Of a DNA stretch of 64,000 bases, positions 32,985-41,189 are shown piece after piece (the stretch's first letter is position 1; every line of letters begins with the position of its first letter). The stretch spans positions 62,001 through 126,000 of the forward strand of contig CAJNDS010002696.1 in the NCBI GenBank assembly GCA_905221605.1. The letters run 5' to 3'. Source of the stretch: Symbiodinium natans. Taxonomy: Eukaryota; Sar; Dinophyceae; Suessiales; Symbiodiniaceae. The notes under the pieces were generated by a model that searched no databases, had not been told where the DNA came from, and saw only the letters and a list, made by a program, of their open reading frames with translations. The position numbers were made by a program, and so were the translations under genes.

Positions 32985-33171
32985 CAAGAGAGCCCGGGAG
33001 TCAATGTGGTCCTCATGAAAGGACTTGGCTCTCCGGGCTCACAATCTTCGAGTTTGGTGGCATCTTCTTGGAGGACGTCGAACTCATCCCACAGTTCCAA
33101 GACATGGCGGTGGGATCTGAACCCATCAAAGATTTCCCTCCACAACCCGTGCCCAACGGGGCACTGATTAC
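32985..33171 (+). other. Candidate exon between telomeric tracts
   Basis: The + strand is open without an ATG start as GPHERTWLSGLTIFEFGGIF, then LEDVELIPQFQDMAVGSEP and IKDFPPQPVPNGALI. The composition is strongly protein-like. The left neighbour is a TTTAGGG tract and the right a CCCTAAA tract, as if both flanking introns carry telomeric repeats. The - strand is also open. No family recognised. Confidence 0.4.
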
Positions 33172-33304
33172 CCTAAACCCTAAGCACTAAACCCTAAACC
33201 CTAAACCCTAAACCCTAAACCCTAAACCCTAAACGGGGTGAATCAACATCGGCATCCTGCTCGGACTCCGTCCTGCTCAGGTTCCACTCCACTCCACTCT
33301 CTCT

Positions 33305-33395
33305 TAGCTCCTTTAAAGGTTTGAGGGTTTAGGGTTTAGGGTTTAGGGTAAAGGATTCTGAAGTATGGGCCTTGGGTTGTATGGGGTCGCCTTTA
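33305..33395 (+). mobile_element. Family D fragment with telomeric insertion
   Basis: GCTCCTTTAAAGG and GGATTCTGAAGTATGGGCC are normally adjacent in family D. Here about four TTTAGGG units separate them. Both ends are lost. Confidence 0.6.
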
Positions 33396-33474
33396 AAGCC
33401 TTTGGGCACGGCTTCGGGCTCCTCCTCTCCTATTCGAAGACCGGCTCCAGGTAAATTGGGGCAGCAAACCCTAC

Positions 33475-33830
33475 AAAAACCGAAACCCTAAACCCGAAAC
33501 CCTAAACCCCTAAACCCCTAAACCCCTAAACCCCTAAACCCCTAAACCCCTAAACCCCTAAACCCCTAAACCCCTAAACCCCTAAACCCTAAACCCTAAA
33601 CCCTAAACCCTAAACCCTAAACCCTAAACCCTAAGCCAAGCCGCATACGCGGACTCTCAGGTTGCAAGCCATCCCACAGACCTGCTTGTTTTCGTAGCTT
33701 ACAAAAGAGCCCTGAAGAAGTTTAGGGCTCAAGGGTTTGGGGTACAAACCCTAAACCCTAAACCCTAAACCCTAAACCCTAAACCCTAAACCCTAAACCC
33801 TAAACCCTAAATTTCAAACCTTCTTAAGGT
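33475..33830 (+). repeat. 8-mer CCCCTAAA array and CCCTAAA tracts
   Basis: CCCCTAAA units (33495-33585) pass without a break into CCCTAAA (33585-33635). Another CCCTAAA tract lies at 33747-33810. Confidence 0.88.
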
Positions 33831-34349
33831 AGAAGCCCTCAAGCCGCTGGGGTGACGTCACCCAGGTGCGTGCGGGAGCTGAAGACCAAGGTTCTCAAGG
33901 TGCCTTCCGGTTTAGGGTTTGGGGTTTAGGGTTTAGGGTTTAGGGTTTAGGGTTTAGGACTTGAAAAGGGCTGTTAGGGCCGCTTCTGTTTGCGCGGTTT
34001 TTTGACGGATGCTCTGTTATAAGGCTGAATACCCTAAACCCCTAAGCCCTAACCCGCCCCTTGGCTTTTTAGTAGGCATCCCAGCTGGAGGGCTCAGAAC
34101 TGAAAGCCCTAAATCCTAAACCCTAAACCATAAACCCGAAACCCTAAACCCTCGTCTTAGGGCTTCAGCTTAAGGGCTGGCTGGCTTTTGGAGCCCCAAA
34201 ACTCGAAACCCATCTCCCTTGGAGTGTGGAGTTCAGGGCGTAAGGCTTCAGGGTTTAGGGTTTAGGGTTTAGGGTTTAGGGTTTAGGGTTTAGGGTTTAG
34301 AGTTCAGGGCTTAGGTGATCCTTCAGCCACTAGACTCCCATCCCGGCTT

Positions 34350-34900
34350 CCCCCTCCTCTCAGAAACCTCGGCGCGCGTCGAACGAGGGCGCCTGCAGGG
34401 GGCCCCAAGCGCCGTAGGCTTTGGGTTTTGGGTTGAGGCTGTTAACAAAAACATGGGTCCTTGAGTAGTAGGTAATTGAACAGTTTTTCGGGGTTGCGGG
34501 TTTGGGCAAAGTCAGGTCAGCATCTTTGGTTGAGAGTGCCAGCAAAAGCAAGCTATGACCTGGAATCGAACATCGGGGCCGAGTTAGTTGGAATAAAATG
34601 TTGAAGGTGTACTTCAGAATCGGTGTACTTCTACAGGGCATCCGAGATGATACTATTGTTTTTGTTTAGGCTCCTGCAGTAGTATATTTCTATGATTACT
34701 ATGATGATGATTGTTACAACTACATTATTCATTGTGATTATTAGTCTACCACGATGCCAACCCACGTTAGTCATGTCCAAGACATCAACCCGAAAGCCAC
34801 CACGCCTGAACCCCTTCAACCCATGAGCCCGTCGCTCCCGAAACCCGAAACCCGAAACCCGAACCCTGAACCCAAAACCCCCCAAACCCTAAGCCCTAAA
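34350..34900 (+). other. Low-repeat stretch with AT-rich ATGATGATT segment
   Basis: Frames on - (34360-34641) are open but match nothing recognised. 34645-34745 is rich in ATT/GATGAT. Near 34840 CCCGAAA units form a small array. Confidence 0.3.
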
Positions 34901-35192
34901 AGCCCCTCAACCAGGTGATGCAGCCACAGCCGAGGCGTCTCGCAGAAAGGCAGAGTTCGGGTCTTCCGCCGGTTTCGAGGTCTAGGGTTTGAGGTTTTTG
35001 GGGTTCGGGGGTGTCGGGTTTAGGTTTAGGGTTCAGGGTTGTTCCCTTGAGCTCCTTCTATCATCCGGTGGGGGGTGGGGGGGTTAACCCTAAACCCTGA
35101 CCCCTCAACCCTAAACCCAAAACCCCCTAAACCCTTCTAAAGTTTAGGGGCTTAAGACCGATGCATGGTTCCAGGATGGGCTTTTGGGTAGG

Positions 35193-35304
35193 GTAGAAGC
35201 AAAAAGTTGGAAACTCAACAGCCTCAATCCCTAAGAATAAAGCATAGGGAATCCCAGCACTATTTGTCCTTAAAAAGGTTTCCAACTTTTTGGGGTTTAC
35301 TGTA
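35193..35304 (+). mobile_element. Family M element, copy 1
   Basis: TAGAAGCAAAAAGTTGGAAAC on the left and GGTTTCCAACTTTTTGGGG with TACTGTAGGG on the right are inverted. It is the reverse orientation of the copy at 55822. Confidence 0.8.
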
Positions 35305-35474
35305 GGGTATACTCGCCCAAGCTGGTTAAGGGTTAAGGGTTTTAGGATTAGGGTGTCTAGGGCTTGTGGCCTAAGATTTCTGTTAGGGAAGGTTAGAATT
35401 TAGGGTTTAGGGTTTGGGGTTCAGGGTTTAGGGTCCCTAAGCTCCCGAAAGCCCCGAAACCCTCAAGTCCCTGA

Positions 35475-36180
35475 AGCCCTAAACCCTAAACCCTAAACCC
35501 TAAACCCTAAACCCTGAAGCCCTAAAACGAGACCCTGACTCCGCACCTTCGCCGCAGACGACGGACCTCGTCGCGGCTCTCTCTGCTCGTGTGGAGGCCT
35601 GCTGAGGAGGGCTCTGCCCCGGCAAGGCTGTCGCCCTAAACCCTAAACCCTAAACCCTAAACCCTAAACCCTAAACCCTAAACCCTAAACCCTAAACCCT
35701 AAACCGCCGTCGTAGTCCAAGAGCCCAGACCCTCCTCAACCCCCCAAAGCCGACCGAACCTTTCAGATGCCTTGCATGTGCAGCAGTGCAAATTTGAGAG
35801 GCGCAGGTAGACCCGGGTTTAGGGTTTAGGGTTTAGGGTTTAGGGTTAGGGTTTAGGGTTTGGGGTTTGGTGTTTATTTAGGGTTTAGGGTTTAGTGTTT
35901 AGGTAGACCCCAAAGCCTGAACTCCAAACCCCAAGCCGATGCAGAAACCCTATGCCCCACAGCCCCAAACTCCAATAAAATCCCACAGGCCCCATGCCCC
36001 CAGCCCCGAAACCCCAAATTCCGAAACCCTAAACCTCAAAACCCGAACCCAAACCCCACTCCTTAACCCCTCAACCCCAAGCTGTACACCCAAACCCTAA
36101 ACCCCAAACCCTAAATCCCCCGTCAGGCTGCCGAGTCCACGTCGCAGCTCCTTCGCTCATGCCTTGGCGCAATGTATAGG
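35475..36180 (+). repeat. CCCTAAA tracts around a candidate exon
   Basis: Tracts lie at 35475-35520 and 35634-35703 (CCCTAAA) and 35817-35900 (TTTAGGG). Between the first two, 35558-35602 follows GCCGCAG and reads TTDLVAALSARVEAC on +. C-rich degenerate units run at 35905-36120. Confidence 0.6.
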
Positions 36181-36323
36181 GTGTGGTGTGAAGGGGCTAG
36201 GTTTAGAGTGTGTTGAGATTCTCGGATTTGTGGTTGCGGGATGTGTAGGCTCTGCCGGGCTTCGCATCTGGGGTTTGGTCCAGTGAAGCCCCGCGCTCTC
36301 CAGGGTGGGACTTGTGCCTAAAG

Positions 36324-36546
36324 CTACCAGAAGTCTTTTTGCCCTTTTGTTTGGTTCAGCGTTCCCTTACAAACTAGGATGCCCAGTAGTGCCCTTATTC
36401 CCTTTTCGGGGGGTTTAGGTTCCCTTATAAACCCCTTTAAGCAAAAAAGGGCACCCTTTTTAATCCCAGGTTACTGGGCAACCCAGCAAAGTAACCAACC
36501 CGAAAAAGGGTACCCTTAGTATCATCTGGGTTCCTGGGCGAGCAAG
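36324..36546 (+). mobile_element. Family C element hosting a nested family B element
   Basis: The outer copy is recognised by GCCCTTTTGTTTGGTTCAG and AAAGTAACCAACCCGAAAAAGG. Its right end is TGGGCGAGCAAG. The left end (CTACCAG) is diverged, so the start is approximate. Confidence 0.75.
36374..36486 (+). mobile_element. Family B element nested in family C
   Basis: This 113-bp element (CTAGGATGCCCAG to GGGCAACCCAG) is flanked by CAAA at 36370-36373 and 36487-36490. Removal restores CCCTTACAAAGTAACC, the normal centre of family C. Confidence 0.9.
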
Positions 36547-36589
36547 TGTTTCCCCGTCTTCAACCGCACAGCTGGAAGCACATGCCCCA

Positions 36590-37620
36590 TAAACCCTGAA
36601 CCCTAAACCCTAAACCCTAAACCCGAAAAAATGAGAAGAGCCTTTCAGGTCTGGTTGAGCATTTCAAGGACTCCTTGCAGCACTGGCCGGAGGAGTGGCG
36701 GCTGCAGAATAGGGTTACGGGTTTACTTAGGGTTGAGAAATTCCGGGGGACAAGGGTTTTGGGAACCAGGGTGGTCTTACACCTAGCAATCGTTGCTCCA
36801 AGCCCTCGTTCCTAACAAGGACTCAGTGTTATCCTTGGTTTCGGTTCCCAGACCCCACTAAGCAAAGCATAAGGTTTTGGGAACTGGGAAGCCACAAGAA
36901 CAGTGACCTTCATCAAGAGACCTGACCTGAGTGTAGCTAGCTATGGCATCGTGCCATCGCCACATCCACTTGTGCTCGGAGGCGCCTACAACCAATTTCG
37001 CTGGAAGATTGCTCTTTGGTTTCGGTAGGGTTTACTGTGTGATGTTCTGGTCCCATGAAAGGAATGAGTAGGATGACAGAAGGGTTTAGAGGTCTCAGGG
37101 TTACTTCGGATCCTAGCGTAGCCAAGACCGAGGTTTCACTGCTGACTTTTGGCTTTTGCTACGGTCGGGGCTCACTTTCAATTGCGCGAGGACCAGCACC
37201 GCCACCTGTCTCCGGTGCTAGAGGCATGCGATGATCAGATGGAATGGGGGATCTAGCTTCAAGTTTGGGCGCTCGTCGACTGACGATTTCGGGTAGAGTA
37301 TGTGCCTACAACCCAAAGGCCCTATTCCTGACCGAACCCGAAGCCCAAGCCACGCTAGGTTCAAACGGTTTGGGTTCTTAAGGTACGAAAAGAGAGACCC
37401 CATAGTGTGTCCCGAATACTCCACACACCGCACACCTATTCTGTTGCTGAAGTGCTGTTGCGTGCATGGCTACTCAACAGCCTCCCTGAGCCAACAGCCA
37501 CCACCGTTCTGGCCACGCCATGCGCTTCCTCTATAGGGAGCATGTCAGTGAACCACCACCAAGATGCAGTCAGTGACACAATCCCTAAACCCTAAACCCC
37601 TGATTCTACAATCGACGTCC
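36590..37620 (+). other. Low-repeat region upstream of ankyrin gene
   Basis: GGTTTTGGGAACC (about 36754) and GTTTTGGGAACTGGG (about 36873), with GGTTCCCAG between them, outline a possible element. Open frames at 36937-37125 (-) and 37300-37536 (+) are unrecognised. The ankyrin promoter would be expected here, but no defined motif was seen. Confidence 0.35.
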
Positions 37621-37648
37621 TACATGTTCAGTCCGACGCCTTGGTAGC

Positions 37649-40500
37649 ATGTCGGCCGACATGCTGCGCGTCTGGAACTTTGCAGGGCGGGAGTTGATGG
37701 CTGTGCCCGTTGCTTTGTCATAGTTGGGTAACATTTTCCATTTTTAAGGGTACTTAAACCAAGAAGAATTAACAATTACAATTTTAAATATTATCCCAAC
37801 CAACCATGAACTAGGTTGAAGAGGTGAGCGATGTACGGGATTTGAAGCTTGGTATCCAGCGGTACCCGTTTGCCCGTTTTGTTGTTTCTGGGCTTCTTTA
37901 TAAAGTAACCAACCCCCAAAATGGGTACTCTGATGATAATATGTATATGGTTGCTGAAATACCAAGGCTTTATAAAGTACAGTATAAACCAACCCCACAA
38001 TGAGTACCCTGATGATATTCTGGGTGGCTGTCAAAATTATGGCCCCTTTTTGGGGGTACCCTAAACATTAGGTGCCGTAATATGAGAGGGATCCAAAAAG
38101 GGACCATCATTTTGACAACCACCCTAATATGATTTATGGTTCCTGAAATACCAAGGAAGAGGCGCCTGCAGCCGCTCTGCGGATTGCCGCGGTTCCGACA
38201 GAGGCTGCTACATCATGGCTTGGATCTGGAGGATGACGTTGACCTGACTGCGCCATGTCACGTGCAGCTCGTCTTGCTGCCCTTTTCGGAGGCATCCCTG
38301 GATGATCGGAAAGAACTCATCAGGGCCGCCGGCGCTGGCCAGGTGCCGGAGGTCGAGCTGATCCTGCAGCGACCGCAGGATCCGAACCTGGCGCATGAAG
38401 GAGACGCGTCCACGCCCTTTTCAACGCCGCTGCTCCTGGGTAGCCCAGTGGCCACCCTTTTGCCCTTTTTTTGATTCAAGGTTCCCTTATAAAGCAACCA
38501 ACCCAAAAAAAGGGTGCCCTTATCACAATCTGGGGGATTCCGAAATTAGGGATACCTTGTTGGTGTCCTCCTTTGTCCAAGGGAATGCTGCTATTTCGGG
38601 GGTCTATTTTAGGGTTCCTAAACCCTAAACCCTAAACCCTAAACCCTAAAACCCCATATGGTTATTGGGCTCCCAAGGCTCCAATCATCATTCCGCGGTG
38701 ACTTGGACGTGGTTCGTTTGCTGATTGAGGCCGGCGCCGACGCGAATCTGGGGTTGACTCTGGAATTGATTTTCAAGCAAGCTCTGGGCCCGAAGCCCCA
38801 CCTAGTCCTTATCCAACCCTTCATAAACGGGTTTAGGGTTTAGGGTTTAGGGTTTAGGGTTTAGGGTTTAGGGTTTAGGGTTTAGGGTTTCATATAAAAA
38901 AAAAACCGCCACCCCAGGAATCAGGCCAGCTGCCAGGGGCATGGAGAGACTCCCCTCTTGTTGGCCTCGTATCTCGGTAGGCCCTTGGGACATTTTGTTC
39001 TTTCCCCTTATTGTGTTTTACAGTGGCCCTAAACCCCAAACCCTAAACCCTAAACCCGGAATATGTTGCAGAGGGTTTTAAGGGGCCTTCCGAGGACTTT
39101 TGGCCACCTGAACGTGGTGCGGTCTCTACTGGAGGCGGGCGCCGAGGTTGACAGGCAGGTCAAAGGGCTGACAGCTCTGTGGGTGGCTTCTCAGAGCCTT
39201 GGTATGCCTTGGAGGTCTTCAAACGCTTCACTCTAAGCCCTTAAGCCCTAAACCCTAAACCCCAAAAACCCTTAAACCCTAACATTTCCCTCATTGGGGT
39301 TAAGAGGATCCGTTGCAGGTATTTGTTCAAGGAGGTTTTAAGGGCCACTCGAGGAGGGGACACGTCCAGATTGCGCGCACACTCCTGGCGTGGGGATCGG
39401 ACGCCCGGAAGGCCAACAGCAATCTGGAATCACCTCTCTGGGCAGCTTGGTAACAACAAGTATTGTTCCCCTGTGGTCCCTTTCTCTTTGTGGTGCTTTA
39501 CTGTAACTTTAGATCCTTAGCCTTCTTGGGCTTACTGGGTTTCTTAATAAGGCAGCTAAAAGTTCAATTTTTAGCTACCCTCCTAAGTGCAGCCAAGTTC
39601 TAATTCTACTTTAGGAACCCCCCAAAAGACCCTCTTCGAATTCTTATGGCCCCTACAGCAAGCTGGGTAGCTTGGTAGCGCGGTGGTGCCTTTTTGGTTC
39701 TAGGTGTCCTTATAAAGTAAACAGGGTACCCGCATTACTACAACATGGCTCATGGGCTACCAAGGTAGCTGCCGAGCAGGGTCATGTGGAGATCGTTCAG
39801 GAGCTGCTCCTGCACGGCTGCGCGAAGAATGCCCGGAATCGCCGTGGCGAAAGTGTTCTCTGGGTCGCCTGCCAACACGGCCGGCTGGAGGTAGTTCCTT
39901 GGGCTAGCCCAGTGGTGCCCTAAACCCTAAACCCTAAACCCTAAACCCTAAACCCTAAACCCTAAACCCTTTTTTCCCCACAAAAGGGTGCCCCTGTTGC
40001 AACATGGGTTGCTGGCCTGCCCAGGTTCAGATCTTGCTGCAAGCCAGAGTCAGCACCGGCCAAACGGACGATTCTTCGTAGCTGAACGAGCTTTACACCT
40101 TTTTGGTATACAAAAACATTCGCTATAGAACTGAAAAGTGTGCACCTTTTTGGGATACTAGAATCTGAAAGTGTACACGAGTTTGGATACTAGAATCCCC
40201 TAATAGAACTGAAAAGTGTACACTTCTTTGGGGGGCTTCTGAACTCAGCAACTAAGGATTGCTGGCAGCGCTCGCCTCTTTGGGTGGCAAGGCAGCTCCA
40301 GCATGTGGCTATATCCCCCTTGGGAATCATGTTTTGAAATTTTTTGTTCATATAAATCCCAAGAGGATATTAAAACTATTATTATTATTCTTCTTATTAT
40401 TATTCTTCTTCTTATTATTATTCTTCTTCTTATTATTAAGGTTCTAATGGGGAGTAGAGGTGGAGATCGAGCGAATGCTGCTCGAGTCCGGCGCGCGGAG
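37649..40500 (+). CDS. Ubiquitin-like/ankyrin-repeat protein, 11 or more exons
   Basis: Proposed exons are 37649-37708, 37815-37843, 38156-38431, 38678 to about 38756, 38937-38968, 39095-39193, 39354-39441, 39765-39893, 40025-40069, 40257-40304 and 40460 to about 40500. The start is ATG at 37649, or the in-frame ATG at 37661. Residues 5-75 form a ubiquitin-like region (MLRVWNFAGREL, then LPRFRQRLLHHG, then HVQLVLLPF). Ankyrin repeats follow, with helix motifs GDLDVVRLLIEAGAD, GHLNVVRSLLEAGAE, GHVQIARTLLAWGSD, GHVEIVQELLLHG, GRLEVVQILLQA and HVEIERMLLESGA. This layout is one I know from Symbiodiniaceae proteins; such repeats usually bind other proteins, and no enzymatic domain is visible. Reading frames join exactly at nine of the ten introns. 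The junction between exons 4 and 5 (38750-38936) is unresolved, because two acceptors and a frame slip are possible. The 3' end is not found: exon 11 meets a GTGAG donor near 40500. No promoter could be identified. Confidence 0.85.
37709..37814 (+). mobile_element. Introner intron 1 of ankyrin gene (family S, GT-AG)
   Basis: This 106-bp intron is flanked by GTTG at 37709-37712 and again at 37815-37818. The element proper (37713-37814) starts CTTTGTC and ends ACTAG. Removal joins CCC to GTT GAA GAG and gives VPVEEVSDVRDLK, which continues the ubiquitin-like region without a gap. A related copy lies at about 44634-44735, sharing TAGTTGGGT and CCAACCATGAACTAG. Confidence 0.88.
37844..38155 (+). 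mobile_element. Introner intron 2 of ankyrin gene (family C with duplication and nested F, GA-AG)
   Basis: This 312-bp intron is flanked by GAAG at 37844-37847 and 38156-38159. The outer element starts CTTGGTATCC and ends ATACCAAG. Its right half is duplicated (CTTTATAAAGTA to ATACCAAG appears twice). The second copy is interrupted at about 38020-38125 by a family F element with roughly 30-bp inverted ends (GGGTGGCTGTCAAAATTATGG against its complement). Splicing gives GAT TTG AAG AGG CGC, in frame. Confidence 0.85.
38432..38677 (+). mobile_element. Introner intron 3 of ankyrin gene (family C with nested Q and telomeric tract, GC-AG)
   Basis: This 246-bp intron is flanked by GCTC at 38432-38435 and 38678-38681. 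The host element starts CTGGGTAGCCCAGTGG and ends GGGCTCCCAAG. Inside it, a family Q element in reverse orientation (about 38530-38655) carries five TAAACCC units near its right end. Splicing gives TPL-LQSSFRGDLDVV without a gap. Confidence 0.88.
38757..38936 (+). mobile_element. Intron 4 of ankyrin gene, boundaries unresolved, with telomeric tract
   Basis: The interval between the two ankyrin exons holds about nine TTTAGGG units (38829-38892) and an A-run. A GACT at 38756-38759 precedes CTGG, and a second GACT lies at 38948-38951. If that pair is the target duplication, the pre-insertion frame is intact, but the element would end GGAGA rather than AG. Alternatively, CCAG at 38933-38936 is the acceptor and exon 5 opens with GHGETPLLLAS. 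The exact splice sites are not decided. Confidence 0.45.
38969..39094 (+). mobile_element. Introner intron 5 of ankyrin gene (family R with telomeric tract, GT-AG)
   Basis: This 126-bp intron has a GTAT donor. The element starts CTCGGTAGGCCC and ends GGGGCCTTCCGAG, giving imperfect terminal inverted repeats. A CCCTAAA tract sits at about 39024-39056. The flanks GTAT and GACT agree at only two of four positions, so an old insertion is inferred. Splicing produces LLASTFGHLNVV, a good ankyrin match. Confidence 0.75.
39194..39353 (+). mobile_element. Introner intron 6 of ankyrin gene (family R, GA-AG)
   Basis: This 160-bp intron is flanked by GAGC (39194-39197) and GAGG (39354-39357). It starts CTTGGTATGCC and ends GGCCACTCGAG, and holds degenerate CCCTAAA repeats. 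It shares the GGTTTTAAGGGGCC-like 3' end with intron 5 and with the copy at 44573-44780. Splicing gives WVASQ-RGHVQIARTLL. Confidence 0.82.
39442..39764 (+). mobile_element. Composite introner intron 7 of ankyrin gene (families P and C, GC-AG)
   Basis: This 323-bp intron is flanked by GCAG (39442-39445) and GTAG (39765-39768). The left part holds family P (39485-39598), which is nearly identical to 53698-53813. The right part is a family C copy from CTTGGTAGCGCGG to GGGCTACCAAG, and it has its own GTAG at 39667-39670. At least two insertions therefore built this intron. Splicing gives SPLW-VAAEQGHVEIV. Confidence 0.82.
39894..40024 (+). mobile_element. Introner intron 8 of ankyrin gene (family C with telomeric tract, GT-AG)
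   Basis: This 131-bp intron is flanked by GTTC at 39894-39897 and 40025-40028. It starts CTTGGGCTAGCCCAGTGG and ends CTGCCCAG. Where other C copies read GTGCCCTTTTT, this one has about seven TAAACCC units inserted between GCCC and TTTTTT. Splicing gives GRLEVVQILLQA. Confidence 0.88.
40070..40256 (+). mobile_element. Introner intron 9 of ankyrin gene (family O, GA-AG)
   Basis: This 187-bp intron is flanked by GATT at 40070-40073 and 40257-40260. It starts CTTCGTAGCTGA and ends CAGCAACTAAG, giving imperfect inverted repeats. Inside, a unit containing GAACTGAAAAGTGT and a GGATACTAGAATC motif recurs. No second copy was found in the window. Splicing gives GQTDD-CWQRSPLWVA. Confidence 0.87.
40305..40459 (+). 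mobile_element. Introner intron 10 of ankyrin gene (GT-AG, ATT-rich centre)
   Basis: This 155-bp intron is flanked by GTGG at 40305-40308 and 40460-40463. It starts CTATATCCCC and ends GGGGAGTAGAG. The centre (40375-40440) is an ATT/CTT microsatellite. Splicing gives RQLQHVEIERMLLESGA, a canonical ankyrin helix. Confidence 0.87.
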
Positions 40501-41110
40501 GTGAGGGCAAGTTGCGGCTCAACACCTTCGAGAGCTCAGAATTGAGCCTTGGTAGCCCAGTGGTACCCTTTTTAGGGTTTAGGGTTTAGGGTTTAGGGTT
40601 TAGGGTTTAGGGTTTAGGGTTTTGTTGCTTCAAGGTTCCCTTTAAAAAAGCAACCAACCCCCTAAAAAAAAGGGGGGTGCCCTTCTTATAATATATGGCT
40701 ACTCGGGGTACCTCCAGGAGCTCTGGCCGTCCCCGACTTTTGGCAAGTTGGCGCACCGGAGCTCGGAATTGAGCACTTGCTGCTCGACATGGGGGCGTTT
40801 GCGAAAGTAAGGGACCCCGAAGAAAGTCTCCCCCCCAAAATGGTAGGATCCCCGTTTTAATAAGGACCCCAATAAGGTGCCCCTAATTTCGGAAACCCCC
40901 ACATAGGGGCTCAGAACTGAGTCCTGACTGTTCGACTTTTCAGGTCGATGTTGGAAGTCGGCATGGATCCTGTGGCGTAGTTCTCCAAGTTAGGGTCCGT
41001 CAATGGGTATCCATTATAAGACGGCACCCGTTAAAAGGGGATCCCAGAAAGAGACGATAATTTAAAGAACTGCCCATGTGCTGCTCGACTTTGAGAGAAT
41101 GGCCCACGGC
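40500..41110 (+). other. Downstream part of ankyrin locus with C, Q and F elements
   Basis: A family C copy (about 40548-40705) has a telomeric tract inserted in its T-run, so CCCTTTTT is followed by AGGGTTT units. After it, 40737-40803 is open as APELGIEHLLLDMGAFAK followed by a GTAAGG donor, and could be a further ankyrin exon. A family Q element follows at 40791-40901, flanked by ACAT on both sides, and a family F-like piece lies at about 40983-41088. How these join the upstream exons is not resolved. Confidence 0.4.
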
Positions 41111-41189
41111 CACTTGGAGAGACAAGTGCCTCGTGATTGCGGCACTGCGCCCTGAACCCTGAACCCTGATCCTAGACCCTCAACCCTAA

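Noticed and set aside
38020-38125. Target duplication around the F element nested in ankyrin intron 2
   Set aside because: The flanks (TATT and AATA/TAAT) cannot be aligned to an empty-site sequence with confidence.
38208-38506. Open frames on the - strand over the ankyrin exons
   Set aside because: They are shadows of the GC-rich + strand exons, which have domain support.
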